From positions 1 through 62,210 of the forward strand of contig NZ_KB907882.1 in assembly GCF_000382245.1 (NCBI RefSeq): 62,210 bases of DNA, given 5' to 3'. Source of the stretch: Kushneria aurantia DSM 21353 (lineage in GTDB: Bacteria; Pseudomonadota; Gammaproteobacteria; Pseudomonadales; Halomonadaceae). The position numbers and the translations under genes are program-made. The notes under the pieces are model-generated. The model saw nothing but the letters and a program-made list of their open reading frames with translations, was not told where the DNA came from and made no database searches. Positions 26,004-33,747 of the stretch are shown here, one piece after another. Numbering within the stretch: position 1 is the first letter of the stretch; each line of letters starts with the position of its first letter.

Positions 26004-27206
26004 ATGACAACCGTCTCCTCGACAGACGCGACCTACCGCCTCTCCACACCGCTGCTGGGGCTAATGGCCACCGCCACCGGCCTTGCCGTCGCCAGCAATT
26101 ACTATGCGCAGCCACTACTGGCCACCATTGCCACACAGCTCGATATCTCCTCGGCGGCGGCGGCGAGTCTCATCACCGTGGCCCAGCTCAGCTACGGCGC
26201 GGGGCTGCTGTTGCTGGTGCCCGTCGCCGATCTGTGCGAGCGCAAGCGGCTGATCATTATCCTCATGCTGCTGGCCAGCGCGGGTCTGGCGCTCAGCGCG
26301 GCAGCCCCCGGACTCCCCCTGCTGCTGGTCGGCACCGCCCTCACCGGCGTGTGCTCGGCGGTGGCCCAGGTGCTGGTCCCGTTCGCCGCGACCCTGGCAG
26401 CGCCGCAACATCGCGGCCGCGCGGTGGGTGCCGTCATGAGCGGACTGCTGCTGGGGATCCTGCTGGCGCGCAGCGTCGCAGGTGGGCTCTCGTCGCTGCT
26501 GACGTGGCGGGCGATCTATGCGCTGGCGGCCATCGCCATGGTGCTCTGCACGCTGGCGCTAGCACGCGCCCTGCCCCGTTATCGGGAGGATGTCGGCATG
26601 CGCTATACGGCGCTGCTGACCTCGGTAGTACGGCTATTTGTCGATGAGCCGGTGCTGCGCGTGCGCGCCCTGCTGGGCATGATCTCGTTTGCCCTGTTCA
26701 GCCTGTTCTGGACACCGCTGGCCTTTCTGCTCTCGGCACCGCCCTACGGCTACGCGGATGCGCAAATCGGCCTGTTCGGGCTGGCCGGTGCCGCCGGCGC
26801 GCTGGCGGCCAACGGCGCGGGGCGGCTGGCCGACCGTGGCAAGGGGATCGCCGCGACACGACTGGGGCTTGCGGTGCTACTGCTGTGCTGGCTGCCTCTG
26901 GGCTTCGCCCCGACCTCTCTGGTGGCACTGCTGGCCGGCGTGCTGCTGCTCGATCTGGCCGTACAGCTGGTACACGTCAGCAACCAGAACGCTATCTATG
27001 CGCTGCGCCCGCAGGCGCGCAACCGCCTCAATGCCGGCTACATGACCTGCTACTTTCTGGGTGGTGCGCTGGGGTCGTGGCTGGCTGCCTGGCTCTACCC
27101 ATTCGCGGGGTGGTCAGGCATCGTCGCGATGGCAGTCGCCCTCGCCGGGCTGGGCCTCGTCGTCGGCGCGGTGGGCCTGAAAAACCACAGTTGCACCATA
27201 TCGTAA
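26004..27206 (+). CDS. MFS transporter, DHA1-like
   Basis: 400 aa with 12 predicted membrane segments. The loop 2-3 motif is recognisable (VPVADLCERKRLI), as is motif C-like GTALTGVCSAVAQVLVPFAATL. Relatives include the YgaY/YdhP-type exporters of drugs or sugars. The gene is divergent from the LysR regulator, which probably controls it. Start ATG 26004 with GGAG upstream. Substrate unknown. Confidence 0.88.
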   Translation: MTTVSSTDATYRLSTPLLGLMATATGLAVASNYYAQPLLATIATQLDISSAAAASLITVAQLSYGAGLLLLVPVADLCERKRLIIILMLLASAGLALSAAAPGLPLLLVGTALTGVCSAVAQVLVPFAATLAAPQHRGRAVGAVMSGLLLGILLARSVAGGLSSLLTWRAIYALAAIAMVLCTLALARALPRYREDVGMRYTALLTSVVRLFVDEPVLRVRALLGMISFALFSLFWTPLAFLLSAPPYGYADAQIGLFGLAGAAGALAANGAGRLADRGKGIAATRLGLAVLLLCWLPLGFAPTSLVALLAGVLLLDLAVQLVHVSNQNAIYALRPQARNRLNAGYMTCYFLGGALGSWLAAWLYPFAGWSGIVAMAVALAGLGLVVGAVGLKNHSCTIS

Positions 27207-27208
27207 GC

Positions 27209-27225
27209 CGCCATACTATATGGCG
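27209..27225. promoter_or_regulatory. Candidate MarR operator
   Basis: CGCCATA-CTA-TATGGCG, a perfect 7-bp inverted repeat 22 bp upstream of the marR-type start. The size and symmetry suit a MarR dimer site for autorepression. Confidence 0.55.
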
Positions 27226-27247
27226 ACATCACGACAAGGCGGCGACG

Positions 27248-27748
27248 ATGCAACTCGAACAGAAATATCTGGCGCTGATTCAGGAGGCGCAGCAGCGGGG
27301 CATGACGGAGGCTGAGGTGGAGAACATCCGCCTGTGTTTTCAGACGCTCTCGCTGGCGGCCGCGATCGACCGCGATTGCGCTGCCCTGCTGGCCCCTCAT
27401 GGTCTCTCCGAAGGGCGCTTCGTCATGCTGTTTCTGCTCGACGCCACCGCTGACGGGCTGGCCCCCAACGAACTCGCCGAGCGCGCCGGCGTCACTCGCG
27501 CCACGGTGACGGGGCTGCTCGATGGGCTGGAGCGCGCGAGGCTGATCGAGCGTCATGCTGCGGCCGGCGACCGCCGCGCCCAGCGCATCCGGTTGACGCC
27601 AGAGGGCAGCGAGGTGGCGAAACGGGTCTTCGAGGCGCATGGCCGCTGGATCGCAGGCCTGTTCGGCACGCTCGCGCCGGAGGAACAACGCCAGTTCGCG
27701 GCCTTGTTGCGCAAGGTGGCACGCAATACCGGCGGGCGCCCATCATGA
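27248..27748 (+). CDS. MarR-family transcriptional regulator
   Basis: 166 aa. Winged HTH: LSEGRFVMLFLLDATADGLAPNELAERAGVTRATVTGLLDGLERARLIER, then the wing HAAAGDRRAQRIRLTPEG. The long N-terminal helix (LEQKYLALIQEAQQRGM) is of the type used for dimerisation. ATG 27248 is used; the palindrome just upstream is the probable operator. The stop overlaps the next gene as ATGA, so both are co-translated. Confidence 0.92.
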   Translation: MQLEQKYLALIQEAQQRGMTEAEVENIRLCFQTLSLAAAIDRDCAALLAPHGLSEGRFVMLFLLDATADGLAPNELAERAGVTRATVTGLLDGLERARLIERHAAAGDRRAQRIRLTPEGSEVAKRVFEAHGRWIAGLFGTLAPEEQRQFAALLRKVARNTGGRPS

Positions 27749-28533
27749 CCGCCGCAACCTCTCACCAACCGCCACGCAAGGGCGCGTCCCGCGCCGCCGA
27801 CATTCCCGCCGAAGTGTTGCAGGCCCTGTCCCGCGGCGAGCTGGAGAGCGCCACCCTGACGGAGGGCCTGGCACTCGACCAGGCACTGCTGCTGCGCGCC
27901 ACCTTCCCCGAACTGTCGCCGGCGGCGCTGAAGGCCGCCGAGAGCGCCTGCCAGCTCGGTATCCTCAAGCGCATGAGCGCCATCGGCGCGCTTATGCTCG
28001 ACGAAAGAGGTACCGCCGCTATCGAACAGTGCCGCAGCCACGGCGCGGACACGGTACGCGGCTGGGCCTGCTTCATGATCGGCGCGCAGACTGAGTTGAC
28101 CCTGGCGGCACGGCTGGCGGCGATCCGGCCGCTGGCCGCAGATCCCCACTTCGCCGTGCGCGAATGGGCCTGGCTGGCGGTGCGTCCCCAGTTGGTGCAG
28201 GAGCTGGAGGCAGCCATCAACCAGTTGGCCGTCTGGACGACGGCGCCCTGCGAATCGCTGCGCCGCTTCGCCAGCGAGGCGCTACGCCCCCGCGGCGTCT
28301 GGTGTCGCCATATCGACGCACTCAAGCGCCACCCGGAGCGGGGGTTGCCCCTCCTCTCTCCACTGCGCGCCGACCCTTCCCGATACGTGCAGGACTCGGT
28401 GGCCAACTGGCTCAACGATGCTGCCAAAGATCATCCCGACTGGGTGAATGAGCTCTGCATCCAATGGTTACAACACGACCCCTGCCCCGCCACCCGGCGC
28501 ATCTGTCAACGCGCACGGCGCAATCTCAAATAA
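27745..28533 (+). CDS. HEAT-repeat protein of the DNA alkylation repair (AlkD/AlkC-like) group
   Basis: 262 aa, largely helical. HEAT-like repeats are visible as DTVRGWACFMIG, DPHFAVREWAWLAVRPQL, ESLRRFASEALRPRG and DPSRYVQDSVANWLNDAAKDHPDWV. The last, with the Ser-Val-Asn-Trp-Leu-Asn-Asp core, is characteristic of bacterial proteins annotated as DNA alkylation repair proteins. The family flips alkylated bases or scaffolds; catalysis by this member is unproved. It is coupled to the MarR gene by an ATGA overlap. Confidence 0.75.
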   Translation: MTAATSHQPPRKGASRAADIPAEVLQALSRGELESATLTEGLALDQALLLRATFPELSPAALKAAESACQLGILKRMSAIGALMLDERGTAAIEQCRSHGADTVRGWACFMIGAQTELTLAARLAAIRPLAADPHFAVREWAWLAVRPQLVQELEAAINQLAVWTTAPCESLRRFASEALRPRGVWCRHIDALKRHPERGLPLLSPLRADPSRYVQDSVANWLNDAAKDHPDWVNELCIQWLQHDPCPATRRICQRARRNLK

Positions 28534-28545
28534 TGGAGGTACTTG

Positions 28546-28698
28546 ATGGCACACTATCTCGTCGAACTCTATACGCCCAACATCGCCTGGCGAGCGCTGC
28601 TCGTCGAGCGTCGCCGCAGCAGTGTGCTCACCGGCACTCCCGCGAACGCCGCCAGGCAGCTGGCGTGCCGCGCTCGAAACGTTGCCACACCCGCCTGA
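28546..28698 (+). pseudogene. Remnant of a DUF6616-like gene
   Basis: A well-placed start (AATGGAGGTACTTG then ATG 28546) opens MAHYLVELYTPNIAWRAL, which looks like the N-terminus of DUF6616-type proteins (about 100 aa). After about 20 residues similarity stops and the frame ends at TGA 28698 inside the 3' end of the convergent GlxA-like gene. It looks like a gene whose 3' part was deleted. The family assignment is from memory and tentative. Confidence 0.35.
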
Positions 28699-29602
28699 GC
28701 TGGCGGTCGTCGCCAAGGCCGCAGTGCTCGGCGATGCGCGCCAGCGGCCAGTCGCTTTCGCGCATCAGCTGGCGCGCCAGCTGAAGCCTGAGGCGGGCCA
28801 GGTAGTCGGGCAGCGATAGCCCGGTTAGGGCGGTGAAGCGTCGCCGCAGCTGACGCTCGCTCATTGCTGCCCGGCGTGCCATGTTGGCCAGCGTCCAGGG
28901 ATGGGATGGGTCGGCGGCAAGCGCATCCTGCAGGCGGTGAATGCGCTCGTCGACGTGATTACGACCCTCCAGCCAGATGCCCAACTGTGGCTCCAGACCG
29001 CTGCGCCGCCAGTAGAGCACCAACTCCCGCGCGACCTGCTGGGCCAAGCGCTGTCCCTGGGTCCGCGCCAGCCAGTGCAGCATGGTATCGATACCGGTGG
29101 AGATGCCGGCGCTGGTGAGATAGTGGCCATCCTCGACGAAGATACAGTCGCCGCGCACCCGGGCGTTCGGTGCAAGGGCGCATAGTTCATCGAGCAGAGC
29201 GTGGTGGGTGGTGCAGCGTCGTCCGTCAAGCAGACCCGCCTGGCCCAGCAACAGCGCTCCGGAGCAGACCGCCATCAGGGTGTGGCTGGCCGGCGCCTGG
29301 CGCTGTAGCCAGGCGATAGCCTGCTGCTGAGCGTCGAGGTTGGTTCGAGCGCGATACTGCCCCGGCACCAGCAGCAGTTCGAGCGGCAGCGGTGCTGCGG
29401 GCAGCGGCTCGATGCCGGAGAGGCTCAGGGGCCCCAGCCAGGCAAGCGTTGTCTGCGGGCCGAAAAAGCGCAGTTCGAGCGGCGCGCCCAGTTGCACGGC
29501 GCTGGTCAACACCTGCAGCGGTCCGGCCAGGTCCAGCGGCACCTGACCGGGCAGCATCAGCACGCCGATCCGCTGTGGCGCCCGTGTCGAACTCTCGATC
29601 AA
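28628..29602 (-). CDS. GlxA-like transcriptional regulator (DJ-1/PfpI + AraC HTH)
   Basis: 324 aa. The N-terminal class I amidotransferase-like domain (about 10-185) carries the AVCSGALLLGQAG nucleophile-elbow-like segment. The C-terminal AraC HTH (about 230-320) has WTLANMARRAAMSERQLRRRFTALTGLS and ARIAEHCGLGDDRQLRRVWQRF. Such regulators usually sense small metabolites. The start overlaps the stop of the isochorismatase gene (ATGA), so they form one operon. Confidence 0.9.
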   Translation of the reverse strand: MIESSTRAPQRIGVLMLPGQVPLDLAGPLQVLTSAVQLGAPLELRFFGPQTTLAWLGPLSLSGIEPLPAAPLPLELLLVPGQYRARTNLDAQQQAIAWLQRQAPASHTLMAVCSGALLLGQAGLLDGRRCTTHHALLDELCALAPNARVRGDCIFVEDGHYLTSAGISTGIDTMLHWLARTQGQRLAQQVARELVLYWRRSGLEPQLGIWLEGRNHVDERIHRLQDALAADPSHPWTLANMARRAAMSERQLRRRFTALTGLSLPDYLARLRLQLARQLMRESDWPLARIAEHCGLGDDRQLRRVWQRFERGTPAAWRRSRECR

Positions 29603-30165
29603 GCCGCCTCACTCCCCGCGTGCCACTCTCGCGCCAGGGTATCGATGGTGACGATGCGCGCGAAGCGGTCTTCCAGCACCAGCTCGGTACGAGCGCGGAT
29701 CTCCTCGGCGCTCCAGGTGCGCCCGGCGCGGGTCATGGCAAAGGTCAACGTCGCCTCGCTGACGAAGTCGATGGCGAAGCCCAGATCCGAGCCGACCCGC
29801 GCGGTAGTTTCACAGCACTGTTCGGTACGGATGCCGCTGATCGCCAGCCGTTCGATGTGGTTGAGCCGCAGCCAGCGCTCCAGCCCGGTATCGCTGAAAG
29901 CGTTATGGGCAGTCTTGTGAAAGGTGACGGCGGCGTCATCCTCGAAACCCACCAGCGGACGAATCAGGCCGTTGGCGGGGTCGAAGGGAGTATGGCTGCC
30001 CGGCGCCTCGTGCAGGATACGCACCACCGGCACATCGGTATCGCGGGCCAGATCGAGCAGGCGGCGCTGACGGGGGCGCCATGAACTCGCCAGGTTTTCA
30101 TCCCAGTAGTCGCGGGCCGGAAAAGAGGCCTGAACGTCGATCAGCAGCAGGGCGGTAGCGGACAT
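29599..30165 (-). CDS. Isochorismatase-family cysteine hydrolase
   Basis: 188 aa. Putative triad: Asp10 (LLLIDVQASF), Lys in FHKTAHNAF and Cys in GIRTEQCCETTAR (the GxxTxxC motif). The fold hydrolyses amides or vinyl ethers (isochorismatase, nicotinamidase, peroxyureidoacrylate amidase). The substrate is unknown. ATG 30165 (MSATALL) is preferred over 30174. It is upstream gene of the GlxA-like regulator with an ATGA overlap. Confidence 0.88.
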   Translation of the reverse strand: MSATALLLIDVQASFPARDYWDENLASSWRPRQRRLLDLARDTDVPVVRILHEAPGSHTPFDPANGLIRPLVGFEDDAAVTFHKTAHNAFSDTGLERWLRLNHIERLAISGIRTEQCCETTARVGSDLGFAIDFVSEATLTFAMTRAGRTWSAEEIRARTELVLEDRFARIVTIDTLAREWHAGSEAA

Positions 30166-30280
30166 GGTGAACATCTCGAGTGGCAGGAGAGGTTTCAGCG
30201 TATACTCCCCCCGAGCGTCTCACGAGGGCGGGGGGGGGCAAAAAGCGGACGATTTCGGCCATCATTTCCTGAGGAAGAAA

Positions 30281-30823
30281 ATGTCACCACTCGATGACTA
30301 TCTGCCGGTCTATCAGTTCAGTGAACGACACTCCTGCCGCGTGGCGGCGGATGCGGCGACCATTCTCGACGCCGTGATGGTCTGGCGCATGGAGAGCGAT
30401 GCCCTTGTGCGTGCGATGATCGCACTACGCGAAGGGCCGATGCGTCTGTGGCAGCGTCACGAGCCGGCGCCCGCGCCATTTGGGCTACACCGTTTTACGC
30501 TGCTCGAGCGTACCGATCATGCCGTGATCTATGCGCTGGCCGGTCGATTCTGGCAGATGGATTACGGGCTGCAACCGCTGCCCGATGCACAGGCATTCAG
30601 AGCGCTGCCGTCAGAGGGCATCGCCAGGCTGGTACTCGGTTTTCAGGTGGCGGGGACGGAAAACGGAGCCCGTCGGTTGACGACCGAGACGCGGGTTTTC
30701 TGCCCGGATCGCGCCTCGCGGCGGCAGTTCACGCCTTACTGGTGGTTGATTCGCCCCGTCAGCGGCCTGCTGCGTCGGCGCATGCTGTCATCGATAAAAG
30801 CGCACAGCGAAGGGCGCGAATGA
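30281..30823 (+). CDS. DUF2867-like / SRPBCC-type protein
   Basis: 180 aa. Start ATG 30281 with CTGAGGAAG upstream. Features: a YQFSERHSCRVAADAATILDAV N-terminus, a central beta-rich region (LHRFTLLERTDHAVIYALAGRFWQ) and a C-terminus TETRVFCPDRASRRQFTPYWWLIRPVSGLLRRRML that resembles helix-grip polyketide-cyclase-like proteins. I cannot assign a ligand. It stands alone between divergent and convergent neighbours. Confidence 0.55.
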   Translation: MSPLDDYLPVYQFSERHSCRVAADAATILDAVMVWRMESDALVRAMIALREGPMRLWQRHEPAPAPFGLHRFTLLERTDHAVIYALAGRFWQMDYGLQPLPDAQAFRALPSEGIARLVLGFQVAGTENGARRLTTETRVFCPDRASRRQFTPYWWLIRPVSGLLRRRMLSSIKAHSEGRE

Positions 30824-30931
30824 GATGTTCCCACCATCAGGAGAGCTGGCACATTAATTGCCAGGAACGGTGTAAAGCCATCCGCGGGCGGCCTGTTCGA
30901 TCAGGCCAGTTTCACATGAAGTGCGAAGGAC

Positions 30932-31351
30932 CTATAAAAACTGCCCCGCTGCAATCACCAGCCCACCGACGGTAGTAATAAAACCGATCAGCCACAGAAA
31001 ATGGCGGTCGTGGCGACGCGTCATTTCATCGAAACGCCTGTCGACCTGTTCGAAGCGGGCCAGCATGTCCTGGCGCTGCTCTTCGAAGCGTTTGTCGACC
31101 TGCTCGAAGCGTTTGTCGACCTGCTCGGAGCGCGCCAGCATGTCCTGGCGCTGCTCTTCGAAGCGCCGGTCCATCTGCGCAAAGCCTTCACGCATCAGTT
31201 CGCGCTGGTGCCTGAGTTCCTCCTCGACACGTACCATGCGCTCGCGCAGCTCAATCTCGTAGACAGCCGGCGGCTTGCCCAGACTCTGCTCGGCCAGCCA
31301 CTCGCCAAGATGGGCCTTGAGGTAGGCGATGTCCTCTTCGGTCAGGGTCAT
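30932..31351 (-). CDS. Coiled-coil protein with C-terminal membrane anchor
   Basis: 139 aa. N-terminal 35 residues are globular (LTEEDIAYLKAHLGEWLAEQ), then a long coiled coil (about 35-115) with an internal duplication: DRRFEEQRQDMLAR, DKRFEQ, DKRFEEQRQDMLAR. A hydrophobic segment (FLWLIGFITTVGGLVIAAGQFL) ends the protein. Proteins of this layout occur in many halophilic and marine gammaproteobacteria without known function. ATG 31351 is chosen for its AGGAA; TTG 31357 also occurs. Confidence 0.75.
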   Translation of the reverse strand: MTLTEEDIAYLKAHLGEWLAEQSLGKPPAVYEIELRERMVRVEEELRHQRELMREGFAQMDRRFEEQRQDMLARSEQVDKRFEQVDKRFEEQRQDMLARFEQVDRRFDEMTRRHDRHFLWLIGFITTVGGLVIAAGQFL

Positions 31352-31425
31352 GGGCAAATTCCTGATCAGCGGGTCGAGAGCAGTCTAACACAGCGGACGA
31401 GTTCGGCCCCGGATGGCGCTACCCG

Positions 31426-31653
31426 TCAGCGGCGTAAATCGAGCACCCTCGCTTCGCGCCACATCCACTCGAAGTCGTAGCCGGCCATGGGGTCGTCATG
31501 GCGCAAACGCCCGGCGCTCTCATTGTCGAGATACCTGAACCGCTCGGCTACCTTTTCTCGCGTCCGCCGGACGATGCGGTAGCGCAGGCAGATCGGACAC
31601 CCGTCGCGGGAGATGAATTTCATCAGCCCCTTGAGTTCATGGGCATTGGCCAT
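31426..31653 (-). CDS. 75-aa hypothetical protein with CPIC motif
   Basis: ATG 31653 follows GGGAGTGTCC. The product MANAHELKGLMKFISRDGCP... carries one CxxC (CPIC), a strongly basic middle (RYRIVRRTREKVAERFRYLD) and an acidic/aromatic end (GYDFEWMWREARVLDLRR). No family recognised. Codon use is normal. Thiol or metal binding is possible from the CxxC, but with only two Cys this is weak. Confidence 0.5.
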   Translation of the reverse strand: MANAHELKGLMKFISRDGCPICLRYRIVRRTREKVAERFRYLDNESAGRLRHDDPMAGYDFEWMWREARVLDLRR

Positions 31654-31812
31654 GGACACTCCCTGGCCGGTAAAAAAATGGGCAGCCGCAATCATGGCAG
31701 TGAAATCATGACATGGGGCTGTCGCCACGTAGTTCAGGCGAAATATCGACTGGCATGTTCCCATTTTTGGTGCCCTGCGCTGCCATGGCCAGCAGATGCA
31801 CGCCAACCTGCC

Positions 31813-33120
31813 TCATGCCCGCTGCAGGCAGCCGCGCAACTGCGCTGCGAAGCGCACCGCATCCGCCGGTTCGAGCGTCGACGCCGTGATCCGCAGGGCG
31901 GACCGGGTCGACGCAATCGCAAAGGGCTCGCCGCTGCGTACGCTCCAGCCCAGTTGTGCCAGGGCATGCACGATGCCAGTCGCGTCGCTGCCCGGCGGTA
32001 GCGGTACCCAGACATTGAAGCCATCGCAGGGCTGCTGCGCCTCGATGCCTTCGCCATGCAGCGCCCACAGTAGCGCCCCGCGCCGCGCCGCGTAGGCATC
32101 ACCGGCAGCACGCAGGTGCGCCATGACGCTCTGCGCGCCGAGCAATTCGCGCACTGCGGCCTGCAACAGGTGGCTGACCCAGCAGGTGCCCGGCGCCAGC
32201 CGCATGGCAAGCCGCCTGGCAGTGCCCGCATCGCAGGCGATAAAGGCCAGCCGCAGGTCCGGGCCGAGACCCTTGGAAACCGAGCGGACCAGCGCCCGCC
32301 GCGTGGTGGTGACCGCCGCGATGGAGAAATAGGGCGTTCGGGCCAGCAGCGCAAAGTGGTCATCCTCGATCAACAGCACATGCGGATAACGGGCCAGCAC
32401 GCCGCGCAGTTCGGTCGCACGCCGTTCATCGAAGCCACAACCGGTCGGGTTGTGCGCCCGCGGCGTACACAGCAGCGCCTGAGCACCCTCGGCCAGCACT
32501 GTCTCCAGCGCCTCCGGGCGCATGCCTTGCGCATCCATCGCCACCGGCGCCGGCGTCAACCCGGCGCTGCGCAGGGTATTGAGGCTACCGAGAAAACAGG
32601 GGTCCTCCACCGCCACTTTGTCGCCGGCCACCAGATAGGCGACAAGCAGGCGTTCGATGGCATCCACCGCGCCGTGAGCCAGCACCAGACCGTCGTTCTC
32701 GCGGCAATCCGACCCGAACCAGCGACGCGCCAGCGCCTCCAACACCGGGTCGAACACCGGCTCCCCATAGAGTGTCGGCTGATAGCCACTACGGGACAGC
32801 ACCGCCAGTGGGTCGGGCAGCCAGCAGGGGTCCGGGTTGCCGCCAGCCAGATCCGCCAGCACCGCGTCGGGTGACTGTCCCTCCTGCTCCCCCGCGCATG
32901 CCGGCTCGCGCATCACCGTGCCGTTGCGGCCCCGCGTCTCGGCAATACCGGCCGCGACCAGCTTCCTGTAGGCGGCAGCGACAGTGTTGCGATTGACATT
33001 GAGCTGTCCGGCCAGTTCACGCACCGGAGGGAGCGCCTGACCGGCAACCAGCCGCCCCGACTGCGCCTCGCGACGAATGCTCTCGAAGATTCCCGCCGCG
33101 GTGTTGGCACTGATTTCCAT
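31813..33120 (-). CDS. ptsJ: PtsJ-type MocR regulator (GntR HTH + aminotransferase domain)
   Basis: 435 aa. GntR winged HTH at 5-70 (FESIRREAQSGRLVAGQALPPVRELAGQLNVNRNTVAAAYRKL), then a class I aminotransferase fold. DLAGGNPDP, VAVEDPCFLGSLNTLRSAG, CTPRAHNPTGC and RSVSKGLGPDLRLAF (Lys in the PLP site) follow E. coli PtsJ almost block for block. PtsJ represses the pyridoxal kinase gene pdxK in Enterobacteria. Start ATG 33120. It is divergent from a YggS-type PLP-binding protein gene, so a vitamin B6 theme is likely here too. Confidence 0.88.
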   Translation of the reverse strand: MEISANTAAGIFESIRREAQSGRLVAGQALPPVRELAGQLNVNRNTVAAAYRKLVAAGIAETRGRNGTVMREPACAGEQEGQSPDAVLADLAGGNPDPCWLPDPLAVLSRSGYQPTLYGEPVFDPVLEALARRWFGSDCRENDGLVLAHGAVDAIERLLVAYLVAGDKVAVEDPCFLGSLNTLRSAGLTPAPVAMDAQGMRPEALETVLAEGAQALLCTPRAHNPTGCGFDERRATELRGVLARYPHVLLIEDDHFALLARTPYFSIAAVTTTRRALVRSVSKGLGPDLRLAFIACDAGTARRLAMRLAPGTCWVSHLLQAAVRELLGAQSVMAHLRAAGDAYAARRGALLWALHGEGIEAQQPCDGFNVWVPLPPGSDATGIVHALAQLGWSVRSGEPFAIASTRSALRITASTLEPADAVRFAAQLRGCLQRA

Positions 33121-33144
33121 GTTTAATACTTTCCATTTTGTCAT

Positions 33145-33166
33145 AGGACAATATATATTCTGTCCT
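33145..33166. promoter_or_regulatory. Candidate operator between ptsJ and yggS
   Basis: AGGACA-N10-TGTCCT inverted repeat with an AT-only centre (ATATATATT), in the 81-bp divergent gap. Suitable for a dimeric MocR regulator acting on both promoters. Confidence 0.5.
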
Positions 33167-33201
33167 GTGACTAAATATAGCTGCTCGGAGAGAAGCCGTC
33201 G

Positions 33202-33747
33202 ATGTCCCTGCCCACACCTTGCTGGCCGACTGCCTATAGCGTCGAGAATTTCCGCCACAACCTGGCGGCGGTACACGCGCGCATCGCCGCTGCCTGCGCT
33301 CGCGCGGGGCGCGATCCAGCCGAAGTGCGCCTGCTGCCGGTGAGCAAGACCGTCCCCGAGGCGCACATTCGCCTGGCCTATGCCGCCGGCTGTAGAGAAC
33401 TGGGCGAGAATCGATTGCAGGAAGCACAGCGCAAGGCCGCAGCGATGGCGGACCTCGACGATCTGCGTTGGTCGGTGATCGGCCACCTGCAGACCAACAA
33501 GGCGCGGGCCGTGGCGCGGTTCGCCAGCGAGTTCCAGGCGCTGGACAGCCTGCGCCAACAGGCGCCGGCCGGCATCACCCTGCAAGCACTGTCGATGGGC
33601 ATGTCCGGCGATTTCGAGCTGGCCATCGAGGAGGGCGCCACCATCGTGCGCGTCGGCCAGGCGATTTTCGGCGCCCGCGCCACCCCCAACAGCGTTTACT
33701 GGCCCGACGGCGACCCAACTGACAATCCATCGGAGCATACCGCATGA
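33202..33747 (+). CDS. YggS/PLPBP-family protein with internal deletion
   Basis: 181 aa against about 230-250 for the family. The N-terminal part is normal (PLP Lys in LLPVSKTVPEAHI, ELGENRLQEA, WSVIGHLQTNKARAVA). At about residue 118 (ALDSLR) it jumps to the C-terminal block QQAPAGITLQALSMGMSGDFELAIEEGATIVRVGQAIFGAR. The missing 65-75 residues hold the middle barrel strands, including the HSK/NxxxExxK-type region and RGLMT. The deletion is in frame, probably through a short CTGCG-type repeat. PLP Lys and phosphate site survive, but folding is doubtful. Overlaps the next gene as ATGA. Confidence 0.82.
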   Translation: MSLPTPCWPTAYSVENFRHNLAAVHARIAAACARAGRDPAEVRLLPVSKTVPEAHIRLAYAAGCRELGENRLQEAQRKAAAMADLDDLRWSVIGHLQTNKARAVARFASEFQALDSLRQQAPAGITLQALSMGMSGDFELAIEEGATIVRVGQAIFGARATPNSVYWPDGDPTDNPSEHTA

